Shown here: positions 53,118 to 63,725 of the stretch, piece after piece | Layout: each line of letters opens with the position of its first letter | How positions within the stretch are numbered: position 1 is the first letter of the stretch | Assembly: GCA_964023205.1 (NCBI GenBank) | Contig: OZ026847.1 | Span: forward strand, 12,221,182-12,285,181 | Direction: 5' to 3' | Origin: Lutraria lutraria | Taxonomy: Eukaryota; Mollusca; Bivalvia; Venerida; Mactridae | DNA length: 64,000 nucleotides | The notes under the pieces: model-generated | Seen by the model: the letters and a program-made list of their open reading frames with translations, nothing else | The model's database searches: none | What the model was told of the DNA's origin: nothing | Translations under genes and position numbers: made by a program

Positions 53118-55395
53118 AATAATGTACAGCACAATTAATTATTAATATACAATTCATTCTGTTTCTAAAGTTCTCACATAAATATCTTCCATTTTCTTTA
53201 ACATGCACTTTGAAAACCATAAATAATGCTACCGAAATGAGCCAAGAGCCATGAAGTCTTTTCCATAGCCGCCCCACAGTCCTAGTGACTCTGGTACTTA
53301 GTCTATTTAAAGCAGTGCATATGCTACACTGCAAAAGGAACACTCTTGTCTGGTTGAATTTTAATAAAATAAAATAACTAAACATTGTTTATTTTGGCAA
53401 TAGATTACTAAAATACTCATAAGCAAATAAATATGTCTAATCAAATATTTTTCATACATGTTTTGAGGTTATAAAATATGAAGATTTTGAAGAAAGTTGA
53501 AAAATTGACATTACAGCATTAATTATAAAATAGGGAGTTTCTTTTGTGGTTCAGTCTACTAAGGAACCTGTAGGTCACATGTTCTTCATTGTAACAATGC
53601 TACATTGTGTCAAACTCAAGGAACACAATGGCTGCATTAAGATGGAGCAAAAAACAACATCACCAAATGCTGCCGGCTAGGTTTGTCAATGTAAGACTTA
53701 AGTTACCATTGTGGTTCAGAGTCATAATAAGATACAACAATTATGTACCTTCAGTTTGAACCAGTTTTTATCATTGACTCATTTAAAAAAGGCAAAAAAC
53801 TAGATTAGAGTGACAGCTTCTTGTACCGGCCTTCATTGACCTTCTTTTCAAGAGATATATTGCATCTTTGGCAGCCATAATCTCATCAATAGTTCATTAA
53901 TACCAATGCTTCTCCAAAATGATGACATACACTGCAACTGCACCTTTTCAGCAAGAAACATTGTGTGCCACTAAATGCTGGCTCATCAGTACAATATTCT
54001 TTTAATGAGTCTGCACTCTTAGTGCCACAGCCTCAATGTTCTTCAAAAAGACAATCCGGCAAGCATCATCCTCAAAGCTTATTTTTAAGGCTTTCCCAAT
54101 AATAGATCCGCAACAATGAAATCTAATTAATAGAGTTTTCACGATCTGCTACAAATTCTAGCTACCTATACTTCTATTATGTTTTGTAATCAAGTAACCC
54201 TAAACATGATATATTTTTCCCCAGCCTAATACTGATACACAGAAGCACATGTACACAAATTCAGACAAACAAACAAATTTACAGACAGTTATACTAGTAT
54301 ATACTACATACAGTTAGAAACATTGTGCAATTATAGATAGTATGTTTAATTTAAACAGAAATTGTATCTTTGAGCAGGAAAGTCGATCTGACCATACATG
54401 AAGAAATGCACACACATTCTAAGTTTTTCCACAATAAATACCAACTTGTTTGTTTACATCATTTTTCAGCAAATCCATTTGCAATTAATTCAATTGGATT
54501 TTCCAACAGTCATGAAGCCAGAAGTACAAATTCACACATGCTGTTTATTTATATAAGACATTCAAGCCAATGGAATATTTATTTCATTAAGTGGATATAT
54601 ATACATATAAGAAAAAAATCTTAATTTGATATCACCCTGTAACTCTTATGCTGTATTATTCATTTCAGTTTTAGAGACAAGCAGGGGTATAACCATAGTG
54701 ACTGGCATGTTGAACGAGTGGAGGAAAATGGTGTGTTCAGGCCTAAAATGGCCCTAAAAACATCATGTATACATATGATAAATGTATTTTTGGTCTATGT
54801 GGCCATTTATGCCTGAATAACATTAGACTGCACATCTTTCATGCAATGAACTAGCCCTTCTGGAGGCAATTGTAATGACGCGAATTTGTAATAAAAAATG
54901 TAATTAAGAAAAATTAAAATGTCTTAGGTCAATCAAACCCTCTAAGAAAAAATACACAACACACAGTGAGCATCAAATGAAAGGTGCACAGTTTCTATAT
55001 CTTTTAAATACTCATTTTTAGGAAGTTTTCAGAAATCAATTAAGTGTACTTTAGTATAAATTCATCAAGTGATAAACAGAAGGAGAGGCCGGGTAGATAA
55101 GTATTAGTGTCAGCTTTTGTAAAATAATCATCCAAATCAGGGGTGCTATATGATATGACAGCATCCCTGTCCCAATTAATACCTAATCAGGCTAAATTAC
55201 TAGTATACAAGTATGATAAAAATATGCATTGTTGACAAAAAGTTTTTTACTTTTACGTTTTTTCCTAAATAATTAGATGATAAGTAACAATAAAGTAAAT
55301 TGATCGGAAGTATGAGAATTAAGAATCTAAACTAGATTCTGTGACTAATAAGAGACAATTATATACAACATGATAATAATTATTTTATCTGACTT

Positions 55396-55560
55396 ACATT
55401 TTCAGACGAATTTTGTGACGTTCTCACGTAAGAGAGGTAACTGGTATAAATTTGAGACAGATACTCCTGCAGAGTTATCGAACTTGATAAACAGTCGAGA
55501 AAAAGTTGTATCATAATCAGAAGCAAATTCTCTATCAAAGCAAAGGGCATAAAATAGGTT
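55396..55560 (-). promoter_or_regulatory. Candidate 5' noncoding exon donor of the peptidase gene and shared promoter region
   Basis: On the minus strand a strong donor, AAAAT|GTAAGTC, lies at 55396-55397, about 320 bp upstream of the C3orf33-like start codon on the opposite strand. The block above it contains a CRE-like TGACGT (around 55427). This fits a noncoding first exon of the M13 gene and a divergent promoter. Sequence support is limited to the splice signal and position; the intron to exon 1 would be ~20.5 kb. Confidence 0.25.
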
Positions 55561-55714
55561 ACATCACAACATGCAGCGAACCAAAATGAGAGACATAAAA
55601 TTATGTGTAAATTTTAACGCAAAAAAATCCGCTCTTCCTTACTGTTGAGTGATCTCCCTTCACAAACGTAGTGAAGAATAGACGTCAAACAGATTGGAAT
55701 TATTTGAGTTTGAG

Positions 55715-55813
55715 ATGTCCACAAAAGGATCTGACGACCAAACTCAACACAGAAAAGTTACTTATATAGAATCAGCACATTCATTTATCGACTCTCATAT
55801 TCAGTTGATCAGG
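55715..55813 (+). CDS. C3orf33-like exon 1
   Basis: 99 nt, 33 codons, starting MSTKGSDDQTQHRKVTYIES and ending in HIQLIR with donor CAGG|GTAAGC (phase 0). It was found by searching upstream of exon 2 for an in-phase donor. The end matches the vertebrate '..L.LVRN' junction. Confidence 0.85.
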
Positions 55814-58800
55814 GTAAGCTTTCACTAAAAAATAAAAGTATACTTATTTTCGGATGAACGACTTTTCGGACACCTTTATGGAAAACAATAATTATCGATA
55901 TTGACTTCATGTCATGATAATATTCTCTTGGAAATTGTTGTCAAACGTAAGGTATTTACAAAAAAAGTGTTGCAATATTTCCATAATTTGACTTGTTACG
56001 TTGTAAACAGGCGCGTAGCTGCCTATACGCGAGTATGCGGCTGAATCCACATGATTCTGAAAAAAAAAAAATCAGGAATTTTTAAAATCACAAAAATCTA
56101 CTTCTATGGTACCAAAACTGACTTCTTGAGAACTACATGAATGCACCAGATTGCACCATTATTTTCAAAATTTTCCGGGGGAGCATGCCCCCGGACCCCT
56201 CTAGCTTAATCCTGAATCCACATCCATGGAGGGCTAGCTACGCGCCTGGTAAATAAGTTTTTAATCTTCTGTAATAGGAGGAGGAAAATAATGTACCCGA
56301 TGCAGGGCTTGAACCCGCGACCTCCTGCTTGCAAGTCAGATGCTCTACCAACTGAGCTAACTCAGGCTAGTGAATATCCCAGCCAGTTTATAATACAATA
56401 TACCACACCGCTACATTCCTCCTTCCTTTTTATTCAAAGTAAATTAATCGCGACAATCACAGGCTCTTTAGACTAACCCAGCCATTTGCTTCACCCTAGC
56501 TCTAGGATTCTAAGGCTAGTCACATGCTCACGGCACCAAATGTAATAGGAGGAGGAAAATAATGTACCCGATGCGGGGATCGAACCCGGGATCTCCTGCT
56601 TGCATGTCAGATGCTCTACCAACTGAGCTAATCGAGCTAGTGAATATCCCAGCCAATTTATAATACAATATACCACACCGCTACACTTCTAATTCTCACT
56701 TGGTGACATGCTGTCATCTTTCACTACCCCCACTTTTGAATCTTTGTCTTTTAACATTTTTCTTGCACTGACGTGCAGCTGTCAGTATAATACCCGTGAG
56801 GGGAGTTAGGCAGGATCAAAAGATAGATAGGTGACACTTAAAGTGAAGTTTTACCGTGCAAGTTTTTATTTATTACTGTACGTACTGAGAACATACTATG
56901 TTCAAATCTAATACACTTATTTTCTACATATTTCAGAATGGCATCTATGTTCTTGGAGGTGTTGGTGTCGTTATAGCTGTACGAGGGTTGTATTTGGTAA
57001 GTTAACTATGTATATACATGTATTATAGATTATAGTTTGTTTAACAATTGATTAGGCTCTCAATTCATCTTCTTCTTCCAATAAATTTAGAACAGACGCC
57101 TGCCGTCATATATATTCATACTGGCATTGAAGAACTCAGTAAATATTAAATATGCACTGAATGTTCAATCCATCACCCAATAATATTTTATCCTGTTTCT
57201 ACATCAAACTAAGACCTAATTAAACTGGGCAATATCCTGTCAATAGGTCAACCGGTTTGCTTTATTTTTTTTATGTTTTTCTCATTGACTCGCTCATTTC
57301 AGCTTGCTAAGCCTCACCTTATAGACTCCCCATCACAGTGACAACCATGTTCTATATTTTATCAATAAAAAATGAGTTACTCAAGCATTTCGGAATTGTG
57401 CCAAAGTAAAGTTGCACTTCCATAACAAAAACTGCTACAAACAGTTTAGTCTAGCATTTTTCAGTGTATGTTGAGTGCCAGTTACAATTTTGAACATGCT
57501 ACTGCTTGCTAGTTATTTGTTGTGAATAGAGCTAAGAATTCACCTATCAGATTAAAATTCCAAATTTTTCGAAGAGAAGGATGAGTATACCTTCCTCAGT
57601 CCTTATCAATTTAACTTTAGTAGTAAAGTAATGCCTATAGTTTCCTCTGTAAGTTTGTGTGGGGTCGGAAATTTCCAACTTTATTTTCTAGTCGAGAGTC
57701 TTCACCAGAGTTGAAGATATTCCGTCAAGTTTTGTGAAGAAGCGTGTTCGGCTAAGAGGAAGAGTTAAGAAAATTACTGATGATGATGTAATTGGTATTG
57801 ACCATATTCCTGTGTTTCAACTTAGACGTCCGTTCAGCAAAGAAACTAAAAGAAATGGTAAGTATACTAGTATATTAAAAGTTGACAATAGTTAGAAAAA
57901 ATCAAAAGCTTGTGAGTACAGCTACTGGCTATGGTTAATGTATAAAGTTTTTATTATACCTCCACAAACAAAGTTTGAGAGGGGAATATTGGAGTCATTC
58001 TGTCGGTCGGTTGGTCGGTCAGTCCACATTAAGTTTGTGGAGCGAACTACTTCCACATTCTTGAAGCGATTGCAATGAAACTTGAGATATGTTATCACCA
58101 TGAAGTGTTAATGTGCAGGACACAATTTTCATGCCCAGCGATTCACTCATTGCAAAGTTATGTCCCCTTGAACTTTGCCGTATAGTGTACTGTTGCATTC
58201 TTAGTGTCATAGCAGTGGCGGGGGTATTAGTCACCTCTGTGACAGCACTAGTTGTAGTCTAAAGCAAATTTACTTTTTGAATAGTTCAACGTACAGTTGT
58301 TATTAAAGCATGGTTTCAGACATGTCAGTATATAGATTTATAAAACTGATTTGTTATACAATACAATTTTGAGTTGTCATTCAACTACGGTAATTAATAA
58401 TTTTTTCAGTCTAAAGTTAAACATATCCTTTTATTTACAGAATATCTGCCTTTACATCTGGCCTGCATTGACCTGAGCCCTGATGGCAGACTGTGGATGA
58501 ATGACAATGTTCTGGATAAAATAGTCTGGTTCCATTTGTTACATAGATCACCTCCAGAAGTAGGCAACCTGTCTAAGCTGTATACCAGAGTGGAATTACC
58601 AAAAGTAATTTCTGTAATTTGTGTGATTTAAGAATGTTGATGTTATGAAAGTATTGAGCTGCAGATTTTTTTTCTTTCACTGCTTACTTAATTAGTTATA
58701 GCCACAAAACAGCTTCTAAATTGACATCTAATAATTAGCATTAGTTTACAAACAAAAAATAACAGTTATAGTATGATTTTATTAAACTGTCATAGCAGAA

Positions 58801-59304
58801 AAACTATTACTCTGTCACTGAATGTGTTTATTTTTAGCTTTAGGATTGTTCGATTATTAATCTGTACTTACATACAGTTAGGATAAGTTTTGTTAAATAA
58901 AAAAAACATGTTTTTCTGACAGTAAAGATTGCTTAATATTTAATGAATTACATTAGATGAAACCGATGTGTCTACAACAGTTACTGTTAGTTTTATCTGT
59001 TTTTCAGACATTTAGACAGAATATTTATGTTAACGAGGAGTTGGTGAAACAAGGCTTAGCTAGAATCTCCTCACTCGCTTCCATTGAGGAAATCTGTGGT
59101 GTTCAAGAAAATCCTCATATGCTGACATATTTAGATAAGCTTATAAAACTTGAAGATAAGGCATCAAAGAAGGGACGTGGTATGTGGCTGAAGTCTTCTG
59201 ATGATTCCTGGGGAAGGAAGGGCTTAAGTGTGTTGAAATATGTGGCGTCCAGTCCTTTTAGATTCGTAAAATGGATTTATACAAGAAGAAAGAAAGAAGG
59301 CTAA
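55715..59304 (+). CDS. C3orf33-family protein (membrane-anchored, SNase-like fold); 5 coding exons
   Basis: Five exons (55715-55813, 56937-56996, 57692-57857, 58441-58604, 59008-59304) join in frame to 786 nt, 261 residues plus stop. The N-terminus (SFIDSHIQLIRNGIYVLGGV) aligns with the vertebrate C3orf33 start, and residues ~36-52 are hydrophobic, so a membrane or organelle anchor is likely. RVRLRGRVKKI and IDHIPVF resemble the first strands of a staphylococcal-nuclease OB fold. The C-terminal VNEELVKQGLARI, YLDKLIKLEDKASKKGRGMW resembles its closing helices. No clear nuclease active-site residues are visible. The human protein has been linked to down-regulation of ERK/AP-1 signalling; the role here is unknown. 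The first ATG gives the expected length. Introns hold a hAT-like MITE, two SINEs and a pearl-like element. Confidence 0.92.
56008..56248. mobile_element. hAT-like MITE (CAGGCGCGTAGCT ends)
   Basis: Ends CAGGCGCGTAGCT / AGCTACGCGCCTG, with the inner palindrome GGGGGAGCATGCCCCCGGAC. Such ends are typical of hAT-derived invertebrate MITEs. Flanks (GTAAA both sides) are only an imperfect duplication. In intron 1 of the C3orf33-like gene. Confidence 0.75.
56271..56400 (-). mobile_element. tRNA-derived SINE, family IV (tRNA-Ala(UGC)-like), inverted
   Basis: On the minus strand: D arm GCTCAGTTGGTAGAGC, anticodon loop CTTGCAA, T arm GCGGGTTCAAGCCCTGC. The acceptor stem pairs poorly and sequence continues (GTACATTATTTTCCTCCTCC), so it is a SINE head rather than a tRNA gene. 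Confidence 0.75.
56541..56690 (-). mobile_element. tRNA-derived SINE, family IV, second inverted copy
   Basis: Same unit 271 bp from the previous one: GCTCAGTTGGTAGAGC, loop CATGCAA (position 33 is A, not T), GGGTTCGATCCCCGC. Both copies lie in intron 1 of the C3orf33-like gene. Confidence 0.75.
56937..56996 (+). CDS. C3orf33-like exon 2: hydrophobic segment
   Basis: 60 nt, phase 0-0, acceptor ATATTTCAG and donor TTTG|GTAAGT. It encodes NGIYVLGGVGVVIAVRGLYL, a glycine-rich hydrophobic helix, likely the membrane anchor. Confidence 0.9.
57692..57857 (+). CDS. C3orf33-like exon 3: start of SNase-like domain
   Basis: 166 nt, phase 0-1, acceptor TTATTTTCTAG and donor AAATG|GTAAGT. It encodes SRVFTRVEDIPSSFVKKRVR, LRGRVKKITDDDVIGIDHIP and the rest, matching the vertebrate 'DIP..FI...V.LRGR...I....I.HIP' pattern. 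Confidence 0.92.
57951..58250 (-). mobile_element. Pearl-like element, family B, one core monomer, inverted
   Basis: Reverse complement of the 52463 family, with one monomer, in intron 3 of the C3orf33-like gene. Ends (TTATACC... and GTCACCTCTGTGACAGC) and the GGTCGGTCGG tract are conserved. Confidence 0.82.
58441..58604 (+). CDS. C3orf33-like exon 4
   Basis: 164 nt, phase 1-0, acceptor TTATTTACAG and donor CCAAAA|GTAATT. It encodes EYLPLHLACIDLSPDGRLWM through IVWFHLLHRSPPE to VELPK, equivalent to the central part of the SNase-like domain. Confidence 0.9.
59008..59304 (+). CDS. C3orf33-like exon 5: C-terminus and stop
   Basis: 297 nt, acceptor CTGTTTTTCAG, stop TAA at 59302-59304. It encodes TFRQNIYVNEELVKQGLARI and a helical YLDKLIKLEDKASKKGRGMW segment, ending in a basic RRKKEG tail. 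Confidence 0.92.
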   Translation, partial: TFRQNIYVNEELVKQGLARISSLASIEEICGVQENPHMLTYLDKLIKLEDKASKKGRGMWLKSSDDSWGRKGLSVLKYVASSPFRFVKWIYTRRKKEG

Positions 59305-60195
59305 TTAAATATCCACAGAACTTAGAATAGTTTTATTTATTGTTATATTTATTTTTTCTGTATTGTTTTTGTTTGGGTTTTATTTTTTTTATATAATGTT
59401 GCCTTTGAACATTTTGTTTGTGCCACACATGTATATATTAACTGTTATTTATAAGCCATCAACAATTTAATGCATATTGATGACCTTAAGTTAACAGAAT
59501 ATTTGTTATGAATCTTAAACCAGGCCAGGAAGACGTTTCTGGTTACTTTACCTCCAAAAAAGGTACATAGGTCGCTAATTTGTTTTCTAAACATATTTTT
59601 CCCAAGTTGGAGGCATAACTCACTATCTCAGGCTAATATATTTTCATACTTTGGATTTTGCAGACAGAAACTTAAAGATTTGGGTTCAAAATGTAGGTCA
59701 GGTGGTTAACCAGAAATGTGACTTCCTGGCCTCAAGTTTGAATCAGAGTCATTTTGCTTCAACTATTTACACCTGAAACACCATCATTTAGGCTGTTGTA
59801 GTTGTCAGGTTTGTTTGTTTACCTTCATGGTAAATGGTGTTTATCATGTTTCTTGGTCTAAACTAACAGTTGGTACAGTCAAGTGTATTTCTAATGTATT
59901 TTCAATGGAATTAAGATGTTAAAACAACATCAAATCCAACACAAAATCCATTGTGATTTTTCCTGTTTTTTTTTTTTGTGTTGATTAAAGAAAAGTTGAA
60001 GTACGTTTAATATTTGTTGTCATTTACATGCAGATTATGAAGATACATGTATTGGAACACTTGTGATTTAATCATTTCTCAGCTGAATTTCTGTCTGTAT
60101 GTTTTATGAACTTTGATACTAAGCCAATTATGAGACAGTTAAGCACTCTTGTTTCTTAAGTAATACAAACAAATCTGCTTTTCTTTCAAATATTT

Positions 60196-60201
60196 AATAA
60201 A
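60196..60201 (+). promoter_or_regulatory. Candidate poly(A) signal of the C3orf33-like gene
   Basis: AATAAA lies 892 bp after the stop codon. It is the first canonical hexamer I noticed in that 3' flank, but this is composition-prone in AT-rich DNA. Confidence 0.3.
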
Positions 60202-60544
60202 GAATGATACATACATCAAGTGATAAATTTGACCAAATATACACATATTTCACAAGATTTACTAAAACACATTGTCAACATTTTTGGTGTAGAAAAAAGG
60301 TCACAATATTGTATAGCCAAATCCCATAATTTACAATATGGTCTTAAATCATAAATAGATGTTATAAATAACACATTGAGTCATATAAAATATCAGGATA
60401 TATCTTAACACATGAAATGATCAATCACTAGTTGTTTCTATGACTTGTGAACAGTGTCCATGGTAATAAAACTTGAGATCAATCCCTCAGTTGAATGTCA
60501 ATTTAGTGTTCAATATTCTCAAGTTAATTATAAGATATTGGGGC

Positions 60545-60775
60545 AGGGGTAACGCTGTTTAACCATAATTTTTTCAGTGATATATGGTGGCCAATTCACA
60601 AGTTTTTCTTGATGGAATTCTATCCAGTTCTAACTTACCCTTCCAAAAGGAACCGGCAACTTCACATGTGGAGGAAAAACAACATTGTTGTCAAGTTTTC
60701 ATGGAAGGGTGTGACCTGCAGCGATGGGGAAATACAAATCTAGTGCACTGTACCATGGCCAGATTAAATAATTGT
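60545..60775 (-). mobile_element. tRNA-derived SINE, family III (inverted)
   Basis: GGGTAACGCTGTTTAACCAT, GAATTCTATCCAGTTCTAAC, AGTTTTCATGGAAGGGTGTG, TAGTGCACTGTACCATGGCC. Confidence 0.75.
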
Positions 60776-61014
60776 TCTGTACACAAATCAATTAAAATAA
60801 ATATCTGTTAAATTAACACTTATTACAAATGAGTGAATTGGTCTGGTGTAACTGATTTAAGCTCTGTGACTGATCACAAGTCACATTACCTTGGACTCAA
60901 GAATATTCAGTTATAAGACAATCACAGTTATGCAATATACTTTCAAACACATCACAAAGCCACTTAAAAATGTCTTCTAAGTTAAACAGCTGCTTTTGAT
61001 ATCATTGTGGCCAT

Positions 61015-61091
61015 AATTGGAACACGGTGACCCCGAATAACGGCCACATTATGTCTTTTCCAAGGGCAGCCTTTGTTCACAGATTGTATCG
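61015..61091 (-). mobile_element. CAGT-end MITE, family 1 (fragment)
   Basis: CGAATAACGGCCACATTATG ... TTGTTCACAGATTGTATCGTA; degraded partial copy. Confidence 0.45.
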
Positions 61092-61595
61092 TAATTTTAT
61101 AATTCATCAAGTACACATCCAGATTATTTGGGTAAGAGCTCCTTTTGCTTAAATTTTAAATATGCAACAACAACCTTAACATTCATAATTCAATAACTGC
61201 AGTAGTCTAATCAAGGTATCAAAGTTAAGTGATATACATGTATTAATACATTTTTGTATAACTATTCATTAGTTAAAATCAACTATGAGTGAACAAACGT
61301 ACACTTTCTGAAAATGTATCAAAAGATATATTCACACCTACACAATATAGTCCGAACTCACACATATATGTACATAGAAATGATTGTAATCTATGAGGGG
61401 CATCCTAAAGGTTCACCAAGTTTTCATTATAGAAGTACTTGTAACAGTGTACAAGAAATGAACTTCTAGAACACCCCTTGTATTATCTACCAGAAAAGGA
61501 CGGAATGAGAATAAATATTATACTGGTAATCAAAATAAGAATTAGCACAAAATAACTTAAGAAAATTGATTTGAATTCTTAAATTTATTTCAGTG

Positions 61596-61710
61596 ACGTG
61601 GCCTCTGTGGTTGAGTGGTTATTGTCACTGACTAATCACCACTAGCCCCTCACCACTGTGAGTTTAAACCTCACATTAAATCAGACACATTTCACATATG
61701 AGGAAACTGT
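61596..61710 (+). mobile_element. tRNA-derived SINE, family II (5' part)
   Basis: GTGGCCTCTGTGGTTGAGTG, CACTGACTAATCACCACTAG, CCCCTCACCACTGTGAGTTT. Confidence 0.72.
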
Positions 61711-63450
61711 CTATAATAATATAGCATGTTTTATGAAATATGAGGTTTATGTGCAGACATAATACTAAAACAAAGTATGGTATACGGTCTGCAAAAAATA
61801 CACGTCAACAAAAACAAGAGACACAGCAGTCACCAAACAAGCATTTCAACACATTTTCCCCCTTTTTACACTAAGAGTGACCTTGACCTCAGAATTCCCA
61901 AATGCAATCCAAAGTTAAGTCTCAACAACAACTCGTTATATACCAACTTCAGCAGCAATAGGTAAATCCCTCTCAATTCAAGTTAATAAACTGAAAACGA
62001 TTGACTGTGCCATCCGACAGTAGACATACCTCATTCAAATAGTCAGACTTTTCAACTTTTATGCAAACTTGATTGGAAAATAAGTGAAACCGTAAAGAAA
62101 ATCTGACATCATTCGTGAAATTACAATCAGTGAATATGAGTGAAAAAGTGATCTTAGATGATAAAAGCGAATTGCACAAAAAAACAACGTTTTATGCCCC
62201 TTGCATCATTAGATGCTGTGACATATAGCGACTGCCTTGTCTATCCATCCAGCATGCATTCATTAAATGCATCATTTGTTCTCCTATGCATGATATAAAC
62301 AAAATCCTACATACAATGTTGTTCAAATAAAACTTTCTTAACAAAAATATTGTCTAATTAATTTTCAGTAACCAGATTATGACTTCTAAAATCAGAAGAA
62401 TTTTAACTAAACAATGAACAGAGAAAATAGATGTTCATAAAAATAAAGAATAAAATCCTTATAATACACTAACAAGAATATCGGTCATGGCTGTGAGAAA
62501 ATGATGATGTAATGTCAATCATAATTTCGAAAGAGAATAGTTGCAAAATAATAATGGTACAAATTGTACTAGAAAAAAGCAACAATATAAACTGAACAGC
62601 TTTAAAAACAAACATTAAATCCAAGTTGGTTTAATTTGAGAACACAAACACTTAATACTACTTTATATAATATTCCAATAAATTAATTCCTTTAATTACT
62701 GTAACATTCTCATTTTGTAACATTTTCAAACAGGAAGGTTTAGAACATCAAATAGGTATTTTCAATTTGAGCACAAAATGCAACACATTTAAAAACCTTA
62801 TTGAAGCTGGTGAGTATGTTGTGTCAACAGTTGCTGTAATGTTGTACAATGAATGTATTGAATCATCCTTTCATAGTAAAATATCTTTTAATCTACTAAA
62901 TAACTACTTCCAACTAAATAATTATATGAAATTGTAAATAAATAAATATGATTCTTTGACAGTGACAATTATCCATCAGAAAACATGGCTATGACTATGT
63001 ACAGTCTAAAAATTATTTCTGCGGTTCTAGAATTATGAATGGTGAAAAACAAGATGCATTAACAAAAATCAAATCAATCTAACTAAAGCAACAAATAGGC
63101 TCTCATTCCATTATAACATAAAAAGGAAGTCATTTGTAAAAAGTTCACCTACAATTATGCAAATTCCTGATACATATTTAAATATATTGGAACAGCATTG
63201 ATGAATAATTAGTTCTATTGTTAACATTATTAGCAATCAATATGCACTTGCTCATTTCTGCAGTTTATGAAAGACAATTTAACCATACCTGTCATTGATT
63301 AATGGTAACTCATTAATAAACATTCATCAATTGTGAAAATGTTATAAATTACTGTAGAATATGACACATTAAACTTAAATAACAATGTATATCAATTCAT
63401 TTCGTATCATTGGACTTAACATTGTCTTTTAACGATTTTCCAGTTACATA

Positions 63451-63528
63451 TCGAGGGCTCAGCGCAACACTGTCATAACTTGTTCTTATTTCAACAGGAG
63501 TTACGACATTGTTGCGTTGAACCCTCGA
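63451..63528. repeat. ~78 bp palindrome (TCGAGGG family), copy 5
   Basis: TCGAGGGCTCAGCGCAACAC ... TTGTTGCGTTGAACCCTCGA, ATA/TAT extension; directly precedes a SINE copy. Confidence 0.87.
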
Positions 63529-63534
63529 TATGGT

Positions 63535-63725
63535 GAACTGTTTACTTAACCAGTTTTGCTGGACTATATTCTAAACTGTACTAACTTACCCTTTTACAAG
63601 AAGACAGCAAACTCTCAAGATATGGAGGTAAAAGAGACATTTTTGCCAAATTTTCATAAAAGAGTATTCCCGGATCGCTGGGTTACAAACTTAGAATATC
63701 AGTACATTAACCACTGGATGTGACC
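63535..63725 (-). mobile_element. tRNA-derived SINE, family III (inverted)
   Basis: GGACTATATTCTAAACTGTA, CCAAATTTTCATAAAAGAGT, CATTAACCACTGGATGTGAC; starts within ~10 bp of a TCGAGGG palindrome. Confidence 0.72.

Larger units (their letters stand above)
34910..55714. other. Long non-coding interval between the two start codons
   Basis: About 20.8 kb without a convincing exon on either strand. It holds MITEs, SINEs, palindromes, a short pearl-like element (44702-44942), a long one (52463-53117) and low-complexity arrays, listed separately. It may be the first intron of the peptidase gene, or intergenic. Confidence 0.5.

Noticed and set aside
52978..53385. 135-residue minus-strand ORF
   Set aside because: Half of it runs through the pearl-like element's ACGG tract and right end, so it is chance.
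56281..56360. tRNA-Ala(UGC) gene on the minus strand
   Set aside because: D, anticodon and T arms are recognisable, but the acceptor stem has mismatches and the sequence continues as a dispersed repeat with copies at 56541 and 25420; it is a SINE head.
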